Below are positions 17,617 through 26,310 of a DNA stretch of 64,000 nucleotides, in pieces. The notes under the pieces were generated by a model, which was not told the DNA's origin, did not search any database, and saw only the letters and a list, made by a program, of their open reading frames with translations. The position numbers and the translations under genes were made by a program. The stretch is from Anaerocolumna sp. MB42-C2 (GTDB lineage: Bacteria; Bacillota; Clostridia; Lachnospirales; Lachnospiraceae), in contig NZ_CP133190.1 in the NCBI RefSeq assembly GCF_030913705.1, positions 6,039,501 through 6,103,500 of the forward strand, given 5' to 3'. The first letter of the stretch is position 1, and the number at the start of each line of letters is the position of its first letter.

Positions 17617-17664
17617 AAAACCACCTATTTTTTTATTATTTTATACTAAATAGGTGGTTTTTTA
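17617..17664 (+). terminator. Strong intrinsic terminator
   Basis: AAAACCACCTATTT (17617-17630) pairs with AAATAGGTGGTTTT (17648-17661) and is followed by more T. It ends the second importer operon. Confidence 0.92.
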
Positions 17665-17870
17665 TAAAATAGTAAACTATATTTACTTATTTTTATAGTA
17701 AAAGATAGTAATTTGTATACTAACTCTAAGATAGTTACTATATAAAGACCTAATTGTAGTTCATTTTGTTATTATCTTTTGAAGAACTTAAGATGACGAA
17801 AACTAATGTGATATTAGTTTTGCATTGAGTGAAATATTTAATGCAGTTAGGTTTTAAGGGAGGGTATTCA

Positions 17871-19700
17871 ATGGCTGTAAAAGATAATTATATAGGAGAG
17901 ATTATTTATAAATTAAGAAGTAACAATAATATTACTCAAAAAGAACTCTCAAAGGGGTTGTTGGCAATTAGAGATTTATCACGTATAGAAACAGGTATTA
18001 AATTACCTGGTAAATTAATGATTGATGCTATTTTACAAAGATTAGGCAAATCATCTGATAAACTGGAAAGCATACTGTCTTATGAGGAATATAATCTTTT
18101 ATTGATAAGATACAATATTGAAAATTCCTTACTTCAAGGAGATTATGATAGTTGTAGAAAATGGTATAAATCATATAAAGAATACAAAGGTTTCAATGAT
18201 AATTTAAATAACCAGTATATTTTAAAAATTCAAGCTATTTTGAATTTATGTTGTGACTATGGAAAAGAAGAAAACTATAAAATTTTAGAGAATGCAATAA
18301 ATATTACTTTCCCAGAATGGCAGGCTTTAAAGATAGATAAATACTATTTATGTATACAAGAATTACAGATAATATGCTTATTAGGCTATTTAATGTATGG
18401 TATGATGGCTAAGACAGAATCCGTTGAGATTCTTGAAAAGTTATTGAAGTATATTGATAATCAATTTACTGATAGTGAGGAGAAGGCCAAGATCCAGCCA
18501 CATTGTATGTATTATTTATCAAAAATTTATTATTTAAATGAAAGATATGAGGATGCAATTAATATTTGTAATAGAGCCATGAAGTGTTTAAGTGATTTTG
18601 GGGATATTAGCTTTATAGTAGATATGCAAAATATACTTATGAATTGCTATGAAAAACTAGGAATGATGCATAATTTTAAACGTAGCAAAAAATATATTAA
18701 TGTAATAAATAGGATTTTTAAAGATATAGGTGTAGATTATGATACAAATGAGTATGCGAAGATTCTTCTTGTTAATGTACAAAGTGAAATATTCTTAAGT
18801 AATGAGGTGATACGTACTCTTAGAAATGTAAAAGGCATTTCTCAAGAAGAATTAAGTTGGGAGATTTGTACACAAGAAACTTTATCCAGAATAGAGTGTG
18901 GAAAAAGAACACCTAATAGAAATAATTATTATAAACTAATGAGTAAATTAGGCATTATGAAAAATTATTTTAGTGGGTATATTATTTCTGATGATTATGA
19001 ATTATATGGTTTGGTCACTAAATTCAATAAGTATTTAAGCAAAAATAAATTAACAGAGGCTTTAGAAATATTTTTCAAAATAAAAGACAAACTCAATTTG
19101 AATATAATTGAGAACAAGCAATTTGTTGATGCTGGGATTATTATATTGGATAGATTGTCAAATAAAATAAATGATATTAATGCACTTAGCGAGTTAACTA
19201 GAGTACTTAAATATACAACTATGGATAATTACTATAATATACAGCAGATTCCTTCCAGAGAAGAATTTATTATAATTAATCAAATTGCTCTTATTTTAAA
19301 ACACGCTAACAGATACCAAGATGCTATTAAAATTTATCAGAATCTTCTAAGTAAATTTGATGCTAGTAATGTTTCGGAAAATTATCATTATACTTCATTA
19401 ATTGTTTTGCTTGCTAATTATTCTGCCGTTTTAGAAGATAACAATGAATTAGACAAAGCATTAGATATTTCAAACAGGTGTATAAGGTTATCGTTAAAAT
19501 GTAGAAGATGCGAGATGTTAAGTGGTATTTTAGCCAATAGAGGATGCATATATGAAAAAATGTCAGAGGATTGTAAAAACTTATGTAAAAATTATTTTGA
19601 ATATGCGTTCTATATATCTAAATTGCTAAACCGTGATTTTGAGACAAAAATAATACAAAATCATTATAAACAGATATTTAACAAAGATATATGCGAATAA
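17871..19700 (+). CDS. XRE-type regulator with two HTH domains and TPR-like repeats
   Basis: A 609-residue protein with an unusual duplicated layout. The first helix-turn-helix is at residues 7-60 (EIIYKLRSNNNITQKELSKG ... LSRIETGIKLPGK). A helical repeat region of about 245 residues follows, with TPR-like segments such as YYLSKIYYLNERYEDAINIC. A second HTH is at about 308-362 (VIRTLRNVKGISQEELSWEI ... LSRIECGKRTPNR), then another helical region. HTH plus TPR is the layout of peptide-sensing regulators (RRNPP/Rgg/PlcR type), but two full HTH-TPR halves in one chain are uncommon. An upstream TTG at 17829 is in frame; the ATG at 17871 has AAGGGAGGG and was chosen. The gene is AT-rich and heads the peptide-modification island, so it is the likely local regulator. 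Confidence 0.83.
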   Translation: MAVKDNYIGEIIYKLRSNNNITQKELSKGLLAIRDLSRIETGIKLPGKLMIDAILQRLGKSSDKLESILSYEEYNLLLIRYNIENSLLQGDYDSCRKWYKSYKEYKGFNDNLNNQYILKIQAILNLCCDYGKEENYKILENAINITFPEWQALKIDKYYLCIQELQIICLLGYLMYGMMAKTESVEILEKLLKYIDNQFTDSEEKAKIQPHCMYYLSKIYYLNERYEDAINICNRAMKCLSDFGDISFIVDMQNILMNCYEKLGMMHNFKRSKKYINVINRIFKDIGVDYDTNEYAKILLVNVQSEIFLSNEVIRTLRNVKGISQEELSWEICTQETLSRIECGKRTPNRNNYYKLMSKLGIMKNYFSGYIISDDYELYGLVTKFNKYLSKNKLTEALEIFFKIKDKLNLNIIENKQFVDAGIIILDRLSNKINDINALSELTRVLKYTTMDNYYNIQQIPSREEFIIINQIALILKHANRYQDAIKIYQNLLSKFDASNVSENYHYTSLIVLLANYSAVLEDNNELDKALDISNRCIRLSLKCRRCEMLSGILANRGCIYEKMSEDCKNLCKNYFEYAFYISKLLNRDFETKIIQNHYKQIFNKDICE

Positions 19701-19769
19701 GAAGAGTGTGTCTTCAAAAGTGCAAATTAGTTAAGTTCGTCTTTATCATAAACATCTATTATAGTTAAT

Positions 19770-19961
19770 TTATTCTGTGGTAACGGTGAAGTCAATCAAA
19801 GAATAAAGTGACACTGTATTTGTAGATTCCACTATAGGGTATTGTTCAGAGCAATATGTGTTAGATTTAGTATATAAAGATATCGTAAATGTATTTGAAA
19901 TAATTGTAAAAAAAATAATTAGCTTTATAGTTTTATGTAATTTTTGTAATAATTGCTTCAT
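19770..19961 (-). CDS. Small secreted or membrane peptide (candidate signalling propeptide)
   Basis: A 63-residue frame with a near-ideal ribosome site (GGAGG, then seven bases, ATG) on the minus strand. The N-terminus is MKQLLQKLHKTIKLIIFFTI, basic then hydrophobic, like a signal peptide. The rest is a short hydrophilic tail with one Cys and a hydrophobic C-terminal patch (SLYSLIDF). No family was recognised. Its position, convergent to and 69 bases from the HTH-TPR regulator, fits the propeptide gene of a peptide-sensing pair in the RRNPP style. That pairing is inference; it could also be a small membrane protein. Confidence 0.5.
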   Translation of the reverse strand: MKQLLQKLHKTIKLIIFFTIISNTFTISLYTKSNTYCSEQYPIVESTNTVSLYSLIDFTVTTE

Positions 19962-20576
19962 TTTTTAACCTCCGTTAAATAAAATAATCTTTCGGAATCT
20001 ATAAGTCTTGATCTTTCTGACTTCTAGGTTCTTTTTTAATAAAATTCCACATTTTTTACGTTAAAAATCTTTGAAAAATTGTCTAAGATTTTCTGATTAA
20101 GACGATTAAATGTAATATATTTTTGGAGACATTTTTTAGTTACTTATTACTTTTGGCGGCTATTCTATTATGCGTAATCGTCTCTGCTTCTCGGTTTCCA
20201 CCTGTATATTCGTTTTATCTGTTTTCCATTGAATTCAAAGCTCCCATCTGAGTTGATCTGATAAAAGAAATCTTTTCTGATGAGTTGATTTTGTCTGGTA
20301 ATGGAATTCTTGTAAAGATTTCGTAAGAAAGTACGAAAGTACAAGCATTTAAAAGTTCATTAGCATAGTAGCAATAAAATTATTCAAGTTTACGAGAGTT
20401 TATAATTTTTCTATAAATATACTTTATATCATTATTTTTGTCTATGACGAAATTTGAGAATAATATTCTCCATTTAAGTCATAACATTTTTCACCCATAA
20501 TGCTACAATTTTTACAATATTAATTATTACATAAATAATATAATAATTAAAGATAATAAAAATATCTTAAGGAAAG
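19962..20576. other. AT-rich intergenic region with possible decayed coding traces
   Basis: No intact gene is seen. On the minus strand around 20140-20350 two overlapping frames look partly protein-like (for example INSDGSFEFNGKQIKRIYRW ending at a stop, and a neighbouring frame ending GALNSMENR), which may be the remains of a lost gene; no family was recognised. A perfect palindrome GAGAATA-A-TATTCTC (20456-20470) lies about 105 bases ahead of the next gene and could be an operator. Confidence 0.4.
20456..20470. promoter_or_regulatory. Palindrome upstream of the B12 radical SAM gene (possible operator)
   Basis: GAGAATA, one A, TATTCTC: a perfect 7+7 inverted repeat in the region where a promoter for the island's biosynthetic genes would lie. 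No other copy was noticed by eye upstream of the peptide gene. Operator function is inferred from position only. Confidence 0.35.
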
Positions 20577-22052
20577 ATGAGAACAATTATGTGTGAATCA
20601 ATACTACTAATTCAGCCATTTCGGAAACCGTCAATTCGGGAAATAATAGTTAAGAATTATCCATGCTGGGAAATAATTAATTCCAATTCTTTAGTAATGG
20701 CTTCTGTATTAGAAAAAGCCGGAATGAAAGTAGATTTTTTAAATATGCAGAATTTGTTTAAATCATACGAAAGCGTACAGGAAGATAGCTTAAAAGGACT
20801 ACTGTCTGAATATGAACCAGATATAGTGATTTTTCATACTGATTATTACATTTCATTTACAAGTACTGCAGTTTTTTATTCCATAAAGATGATAACAAGT
20901 TACTATAAGGCAAAAAGCCATAACACAAAAATTATCTTAGTAGGTAGAAATGGGTTAGCCTTAGGAAAAAAGGTTTTTGATATTGATCCTAACATAGATG
21001 TTGTAATAAAAGGTGAATGTGAGGACTTTATTGTCTCATTAATAGATTCCATTAAGAATAATTGCTTAAAAAATATTTCAGCAATTATATATAAAGAAAA
21101 TGGAAAAATAGTTGAAAATCCGGGGATTGGTAGGATATTAGATTTTGATAAATTACCTGTACCTGCATTCCATTTACTTAAGAATGTTTTGGAGTTGGCT
21201 GAAAGATTTACAGGATTAAAAATGCGATTTGTACCAGTTTCTATTAGAACATCTTTTGGATGTCCAATGAATTGTCGTTATTGTGGGGGTGTTTCAACAT
21301 GGAATGAATATCATATGAAATCCAAGAAGTCATTAGAAAATGAAATAAGATATTTTAAGGAAGTATTTGGAAATAAAGGAAAGATTATGTTCTTTGCAGA
21401 TGAACTTTTTGCGTATAATATGGATCATGTAAACGATGTTGCTGATATCTTTATGAAAAATAGTATTAAAATTGATGGATTATTTGCACATTCACATATA
21501 TTTAATGAAGAATTAGCTAGGAAAGTACAGAAAATTAGTGATTTTGTAGTATTTGGCGCGGAAAACTGCTGTGATGAAGTATTAGCTAATGCTAATAAAA
21601 AACAAACTTATGAATCACTCCTAAAAGCTATTGATATAGCGAAGAAAAATAATCTTAAAGTTTCCTTGGAATGGGTTGTTGGATTACCTGGTGAAAATAT
21701 AAAAACAGCTGCGAAAAATATTAATGCTGTTTACCAAATGATTGCTACTGGACAAGTGGATAATATTAATTCATATGTATTTTGTCCATATCCAAATACA
21801 GAATTTGCTGTAAATAAAGAAAAATTTGGACTTGTAATATATGATTCTTTCGATGAAATGGTGGAGGAAGGATATCCAACGTATTCTCTTACTAATCTTA
21901 CGAGTAATCAGATATTTATATATTATCTATTAACACAGGTAATGATTAAAGAAGCATTATTGGATAGGGAACAATTTCAAGGACATTTTATTCCACAGGA
22001 GTGCAACCTGGAGCGTTTTGAAGAACTACTAGAAAAAGTTGGGGGAAAATAG
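20577..22052 (+). CDS. Cobalamin-binding radical SAM protein (class B type)
   Basis: A 491-residue protein with two domains. The N-terminal 170 residues resemble a B12-binding Rossmann fold (VLEKAGMKVDFLNMQNLF, EPDIVIFHTDYYISF, DVVIKGECEDFI). The radical SAM barrel carries the 4Fe-4S motif CX3CX2C as CPMNCRYC at about residues 229-236, and the GLPGE segment typical of this class at about 372-376. Members methylate or otherwise alter unreactive carbons; in RiPP clusters they methylate peptide side chains. The island context (precursor peptide, SPASM enzymes, exporter) suggests peptide modification, but no substrate is proven. The start is uncertain: the ATG at 20577 is only three bases after AAGGA, and one at 20589 has long spacing. 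Confidence 0.82.
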   Translation: MRTIMCESILLIQPFRKPSIREIIVKNYPCWEIINSNSLVMASVLEKAGMKVDFLNMQNLFKSYESVQEDSLKGLLSEYEPDIVIFHTDYYISFTSTAVFYSIKMITSYYKAKSHNTKIILVGRNGLALGKKVFDIDPNIDVVIKGECEDFIVSLIDSIKNNCLKNISAIIYKENGKIVENPGIGRILDFDKLPVPAFHLLKNVLELAERFTGLKMRFVPVSIRTSFGCPMNCRYCGGVSTWNEYHMKSKKSLENEIRYFKEVFGNKGKIMFFADELFAYNMDHVNDVADIFMKNSIKIDGLFAHSHIFNEELARKVQKISDFVVFGAENCCDEVLANANKKQTYESLLKAIDIAKKNNLKVSLEWVVGLPGENIKTAAKNINAVYQMIATGQVDNINSYVFCPYPNTEFAVNKEKFGLVIYDSFDEMVEEGYPTYSLTNLTSNQIFIYYLLTQVMIKEALLDREQFQGHFIPQECNLERFEELLEKVGGK

Positions 22053-22055
22053 CTT

Positions 22056-23255
22056 ATGTTAAAAATTGATAGTTCGAAAAAGTATACATTTGTTTGCTTA
22101 TTAACTAATATCGCTGAATTTTTAGTAGATTCGTTTGCAACACTCTATTTATTGCAGAAAGGTGCTTCATATCAGCAAATCGGAATAATGTGGACTCTAT
22201 ATTTGGGTATGACAGCAATAACCGATTATCCGACTGGCGGTTTTTCGGACAGGTTTGGTAGAAGAAAGATATATGCAATAGGAATTTTATTGACCTCATT
22301 ATCATATTTCATGATTTTGAGTCATACGATTCCTGTATTATATATTTCATATGCGATAAAAGGGCTTGGAACTTCATTTATAAGTGGTTCATTTATTTCC
22401 TGGCTTGCCTCCGACCTGAGAGATAAAGATAAATTTAAGAGAACAATAGCGCATACAAAATTAATAACAAATTTATGTAGTTTTATTCTTCCTATAATTA
22501 GTTTGAGCTTTACTTCAATAAAAATAGATAATGTATTTTTATTCAGTGCAATAGTACACTTGTTTGTTGGTTTATTTACCTTAATAGCTATGAAAGAGAA
22601 TTATGGCTCGCAGACTACTATGATAAGGATATATAAAGAGTCCTTTTTATATTATATACATAACAAAATACTGCTTTTTATAACGTTTGTAAATATCGCT
22701 TTATACCTGTTTTTTACAATATTTTATTATGCATGGCAGCCAATAACCAATAATATTGTCAATAATAATAAATATATACCATTATTTTATGGTATATATA
22801 CACTTTCCAGTGGAATCAGTGCATATGTTATGAAGTTTATTCATATATACAGTACGAAAAAATTGAGCATACTAATAATGCTATTGTATTGTATGAGCTT
22901 TATTAGCTTTTATTGTGCTAACAATCTAGCAATGCTGACGTTCTTGATCATAGCAATGGTTTTGTTTGGAACTTCTGGTGGTGTTATTTTTATGCTGACT
23001 AATGTATTTATTAATGATAATGCAATTAATGAGTATAAATCCTCGATTTATTCATTAATAAGTAGTATATGTACGATGTGTAATGTGATATTCCAATACA
23101 TATTTGGCAGAATAATAGATTATTACGGATTGTCTAATTTAATATTTGGTGGAATAATTTTATCTTCAGTTCTCGTAGTTGGTTTCTTTTTTGTGAAAAA
23201 AAAAGCAGAGCCAGAAAATGTAATATCTGCAGTAGCTGGAAAAAATCTTCAGTGA
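22056..23255 (+). CDS. MFS transporter (likely exporter of the modified peptide)
   Basis: A 399-residue major facilitator protein with about 12 hydrophobic segments. The signature loop between helices 2 and 3 reads DYPTGGFSDRFGRRKIYAIG, the classic 'G...DR.GRR' motif. It starts three bases after the B12 radical SAM gene, with GGGGGAA as ribosome site, so the two are co-translated. In this island it most likely exports the finished peptide or provides self-protection. It could be a general drug efflux protein, but the tight coupling favours a dedicated role. Confidence 0.85.
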   Translation: MLKIDSSKKYTFVCLLTNIAEFLVDSFATLYLLQKGASYQQIGIMWTLYLGMTAITDYPTGGFSDRFGRRKIYAIGILLTSLSYFMILSHTIPVLYISYAIKGLGTSFISGSFISWLASDLRDKDKFKRTIAHTKLITNLCSFILPIISLSFTSIKIDNVFLFSAIVHLFVGLFTLIAMKENYGSQTTMIRIYKESFLYYIHNKILLFITFVNIALYLFFTIFYYAWQPITNNIVNNNKYIPLFYGIYTLSSGISAYVMKFIHIYSTKKLSILIMLLYCMSFISFYCANNLAMLTFLIIAMVLFGTSGGVIFMLTNVFINDNAINEYKSSIYSLISSICTMCNVIFQYIFGRIIDYYGLSNLIFGGIILSSVLVVGFFFVKKKAEPENVISAVAGKNLQ

Positions 23256-23305
23256 TTATAGGTTATCATATTTCCTTAGAAGTTTGAAATTAATTCACTT
23301 AAAAG

Positions 23306-23334
23306 TCTTGTTATTCAAGATTTTAATTTAAAAC
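23306..23334 (+). terminator. Weak hairpin after the MFS gene
   Basis: TCTTG (23306-23310) and CAAGA (23316-23320) with a five-base loop, followed by TTTTAATTTAAAA. The stem is short, so this may only weaken read-through towards the peptide gene. Confidence 0.35.
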
Positions 23335-23360
23335 TTTTTATGAGAATGGAGGTGATACGA

Positions 23361-23441
23361 ATGAAAAAATATTATACACCATCATTTAAGGTTTATAACA
23401 ACCGTTGGTTATGTTGGGGCAAGAAAGTTGTTACTGACTAA
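23361..23441 (+). CDS. 26-residue RiPP precursor peptide (candidate)
   Basis: A very short frame with a perfect ribosome site (GGAGGTGATACGA then ATG). Key residues are Tyr4, Tyr5, Pro7, Tyr12-Asn13-Asn14, Arg15, Trp16, Cys18, Trp19-Gly20-Lys21 and Lys22, with the C-terminus VVTD; the central motif is RWLCWGKK (15-22). It is rich in aromatic residues, Lys and one Cys, as are substrates of radical SAM maturases that cross-link side chains. A strong hairpin starts 13 bases after the stop, and SPASM radical SAM enzymes with a PqqD-like carrier follow. Its ribosome leader GGAGGTGATACGAATG closely resembles that of the downstream radical SAM gene. There is no signal peptide. That this is the substrate is inference; the coding call itself is well supported. 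Confidence 0.75.
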   Translation: MKKYYTPSFKVYNNRWLCWGKKVVTD

Positions 23442-23453
23442 AATGTAACACAA

Positions 23454-23493
23454 AAAAGCTGGATATATAATTTTATGATATATCCAGCTTTTC
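23454..23493 (+). terminator. Terminator/attenuator directly after the precursor peptide gene
   Basis: AAAAGCTGGATATAT (23454-23468) pairs perfectly with ATATATCCAGCTTTT (23478-23492), 15 bp with a nine-base loop and a T-rich end. In RiPP clusters such a hairpin lets the precursor be made in excess over the enzymes encoded downstream. Confidence 0.85.
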
Positions 23494-23611
23494 AATAATT
23501 AACATAGTTATTTGCGAAACTCAAAATTATATCAATATGACATGCGATTCATACAATTTTAGAGTTGAATTTTGCCCCTAAAGGCAACTGAAACTATTAA
23601 ATTCGTACGAA

Positions 23612-23639
23612 TTGTATGGAATAATTAGATAACTATATT
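23612..23639 (+). promoter_or_regulatory. Candidate promoter of the SPASM/PqqD operon
   Basis: TTGTAT (23612-23617), 16 bases, TATATT (23634-23639), about 50 bases ahead of the radical SAM start. It overlaps an imperfect inverted pair, ATTCATACAATT near 23549 with AATTGTATGGAAT near 23611, which may be regulatory. Confidence 0.45.
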
Positions 23640-23689
23640 GTTTCGTAATCATCCATTCAATAATTAACAAAAAGTGAGGAGTGATACAA

Positions 23690-24862
23690 ATGGTTTTAGC
23701 GCCCTTTCAAGTAGATTTTGACGTTACAATGAAATGTATGTATAAATGCAGGCATTGTAATGTTGCAGCAGGAGAAAAATTAAATGATGAAATGTCATCT
23801 GAACAGATAAAAAAAGTATTAGATCAACTTGATGAAGTGGGGGTATCTGACGTTTCAATTACAGGTGGGGAGCCTTTACTTAGGGAAGATTGTCTCGAAT
23901 TATTAGAATATGCAGGAAAAAAAGAAGGTTTTTATCTTACCTTAAATACTAATGGCCTTTTACTTAATGAAGAAAAGATTAAGTTCTTGGAAGCGTATTG
24001 CCCCAAAATTAATATTGCCGTGAGCTTAGATGGTTATAATCCAGAGACTTATAGTGTATTACGTAAATCATATATTGAATATGATAAAATTTTGGATCAA
24101 GAATTTTTTATAATTGTGGAGAATTTGAAGAGATTAGTTAAAAGTAAGTTGTCAGTAGGGATCAATTATACAATAACCCATGCAACGATTAATAATATAT
24201 GGAAAACATATGAATTTATTAATGGACTTGGAATAAAAAGAATGTTAGGAATTAAATTTTTTCCATATGGACATGGACGATTAAATAGGGAGATACTAGA
24301 ATTAAATTATGATGAATGGAAAGATTTCTTAGTGGATGCGACTGCTAAGAAAAGCAAAGATGATTATTATCACGGTGTACAAATTTCTGTTACATGTCCA
24401 TGGGAGATGTACGTACCTTTATTAGAAAACGGTTATACAGAAGATGATGTTGTAGATAAATGGGATTACTGTTCACCTCTTAAATCAGAACTGTATAGAA
24501 GAAAAAGAAATTTAGGATGTCATGCAGGTATAACAAGCTGTGCAATATCACCTAATGGTGATTTATATCCTTGTGGTACTATATCATCAAAGTTTCCACC
24601 TTTTGTTTGTGGAAATTTGAAAGAAAAAGATTTAATGGATATATGGCAAAATTCCACAGTGTTAAAAAAATTGCGTAATCTTGATATTAGTATGATTGAA
24701 GGAAATTGTAAAGAATGTAAATATGTTGAACTTTGTGGTGGGGGATGTCGAGCAAGAGCATTTACACAATTTAATTCGTTAGTTGCGCAGGATTATTTAT
24801 GTCCATTAAATTGCATAAAAGAAAGAGAAGGTGTTCGTGATGGAAATGCTATGCATTGTTGA
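23690..24862 (+). CDS. SPASM-domain radical SAM peptide maturase 1
   Basis: A 390-residue enzyme. The radical SAM motif CX3CX2C is CMYKCRHC at about residues 15-22, followed by the glycine-rich SITGGEPLL. The C-terminal SPASM region has CAISPNGDLYPCGT and CKECKYVELCGGGCRARA plus CPLNC, which binds auxiliary iron-sulfur clusters. This layout is that of PqqE-, anSME- and RiPP-maturase enzymes that make C-C, C-S or C-O bonds in peptides. A GTG at 23681 is in frame, but the ATG at 23690 has GAGGAGTGATACAA before it, nearly the same leader as the 26-residue peptide gene. It overlaps the start of the PqqD-like gene by 23 bases, so the two are coupled. Confidence 0.88.
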   Translation: MVLAPFQVDFDVTMKCMYKCRHCNVAAGEKLNDEMSSEQIKKVLDQLDEVGVSDVSITGGEPLLREDCLELLEYAGKKEGFYLTLNTNGLLLNEEKIKFLEAYCPKINIAVSLDGYNPETYSVLRKSYIEYDKILDQEFFIIVENLKRLVKSKLSVGINYTITHATINNIWKTYEFINGLGIKRMLGIKFFPYGHGRLNREILELNYDEWKDFLVDATAKKSKDDYYHGVQISVTCPWEMYVPLLENGYTEDDVVDKWDYCSPLKSELYRRKRNLGCHAGITSCAISPNGDLYPCGTISSKFPPFVCGNLKEKDLMDIWQNSTVLKKLRNLDISMIEGNCKECKYVELCGGGCRARAFTQFNSLVAQDYLCPLNCIKEREGVRDGNAMHC

Positions 24863-25142
24863 TAGTGGTAATACATATCGTGTTCGTAAGGAAGAAGAAG
24901 GATGTTCCATATTTGGTCCAGGACATTTTATTGAGGGTAATGATGTTTTGTTTGATATTTTAAAAACATTTGATAAGAACGACACTGAAAATGGCTTTAA
25001 TATACTTCTGAAAGAATATCAGGTTGAGCCAGAAATTTTAAAACAGGATTTGCTGGATATTGCTGAAGGTTTTTTAGCTAATAAAATTTTCATTGAAATG
25101 GCTGGAAAGATTAATAGAGCATTTAGTGAGGAGAAAAAATGA
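24840..25142 (+). CDS. PqqD-like peptide-binding protein (RiPP recognition element)
   Basis: A 100-residue protein with the features of PqqD: N-terminal beta-strands (LCIVDSGNTYRVRKEEEGC), then ILKTFDKNDTENGFNILLKEYQVEPEILKQD and LLDIAEGFLANKIF, matching the PqqD 'y.v....v..Dv..fl..L...g.i' pattern. Such proteins bind the leader of a precursor peptide and present it to the radical SAM enzyme. The ATG at 24840 lies inside the end of the upstream enzyme gene with AAGGTG at proper spacing. Its stop overlaps the next enzyme's start by four bases (ATGA). A carrier between two SPASM enzymes suggests it serves both. Confidence 0.8.
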   Translation: MEMLCIVDSGNTYRVRKEEEGCSIFGPGHFIEGNDVLFDILKTFDKNDTENGFNILLKEYQVEPEILKQDLLDIAEGFLANKIFIEMAGKINRAFSEEKK

Positions 25143-26281
25143 TATATCCAAATCAATTTCATGTAGAATTAACGCAACAATGTAATTTAAATTGTTTACA
25201 TTGTTTTGCAGATGCTTCTGTTCAAAATATGAATGAGTTATCTTATGAGGAAGTTGTTGAGATATATAAACAGATGAAAGAACTTGGGATTATATATGCC
25301 AATCTGTCTGGGGGTGAACCTGTATTAAATAAAGATTTTTTCAAGATTGTGAAATATGCTGCAGAACAACCTTTTGAAACATGTTTACTGACGAATGGTC
25401 TTTTATGGGATGATGTTTCGATTGAAAAGCTATGTAAATTAGATCCTAATAGAAATTTGACAATACAGATAAGTCTTGATGGCCCTTTTGAAGTAATGAC
25501 CAAAGAAAGACTTATTACCAAAATGCAATATGATAAGATTATAAATACTATAATCAAACTTAAATCATATGGCTTTAGCGTAGGATGCTTAATAGTATTA
25601 AATTTACTAACGGCAGCAACCAGTTTGGATACAATCAAATATGCGATATATGAACTCAATGTAGACGCAGTACAAGCAATACCTTTGTTTCCAACAGGAA
25701 GAGCTTGCGAAAATAGAAATATACTTCAAGGATTTTGGAAAGAATGGTCAAAATTTGTTATTGATGTTACAAATATTAAAAAAACAAATGCATGGGGAGA
25801 TAAAAGCCAGAGGGTAAATATTGGATTTTTTACATTATATGAATTAACAGAACCTCTAGATAGAGCTGGAATGCATGATGATATATATAATGTTTGGGGG
25901 CTAGACGTATCAAGTTCCGAGAAATTTCATATGCAGACGAAGCGTCATTATTATTGTGAAGCAGGACAGACAGAGTTGACTATATCTTCTGAAAAGAGAT
26001 TGTACCCATGTGTAGCTTCAATAAGAACGGAGTTTGGTGGAGAATATATTGAAGGTAAAAACATCATAGATGTCTGGGAAAATGATAAGAATTTGAATTG
26101 GTTCAGAAGTGTTACTAAAAAAGTAATTAGCCAGGAACCTTGTAATAATTGTGAATATAAAGATATATGTGGTGGTGGTTGCAGGATTGCAGCCCTTGAA
26201 TTTAAAGAGGACAAGTATGCACCAGATCCTAGATGTCCTAAAGTACAGGAATATTTTAATACTAATTCAAAGTTTTTCTAA
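25139..26281 (+). CDS. SPASM-domain radical SAM peptide maturase 2
   Basis: A 380-residue enzyme, translationally coupled to the PqqD-like gene. The radical SAM motif is CNLNCLHC at about residues 15-22, with ANLSGGEPVLN after it. The C-terminal SPASM domain has CEAGQTELTISSEKRLYPCV and CNNCEYKDICGGGCRIAA plus DPRCPK. It shares fold but only modest sequence with maturase 1, so the pair probably carries out different steps or acts at different sites of the peptide. The reaction cannot be deduced by eye. Confidence 0.88.
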   Translation: MIYPNQFHVELTQQCNLNCLHCFADASVQNMNELSYEEVVEIYKQMKELGIIYANLSGGEPVLNKDFFKIVKYAAEQPFETCLLTNGLLWDDVSIEKLCKLDPNRNLTIQISLDGPFEVMTKERLITKMQYDKIINTIIKLKSYGFSVGCLIVLNLLTAATSLDTIKYAIYELNVDAVQAIPLFPTGRACENRNILQGFWKEWSKFVIDVTNIKKTNAWGDKSQRVNIGFFTLYELTEPLDRAGMHDDIYNVWGLDVSSSEKFHMQTKRHYYCEAGQTELTISSEKRLYPCVASIRTEFGGEYIEGKNIIDVWENDKNLNWFRSVTKKVISQEPCNNCEYKDICGGGCRIAALEFKEDKYAPDPRCPKVQEYFNTNSKFF

Positions 26282-26310
26282 ATAGAGTTATGATGTTTTA
26301 ATTAATAAAA

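Noticed and set aside
20140..20350. Minus-strand coding traces resembling a recombinase or transposase tail
   Set aside because: Two overlapping frames look protein-like but neither is long or matches a family with confidence.
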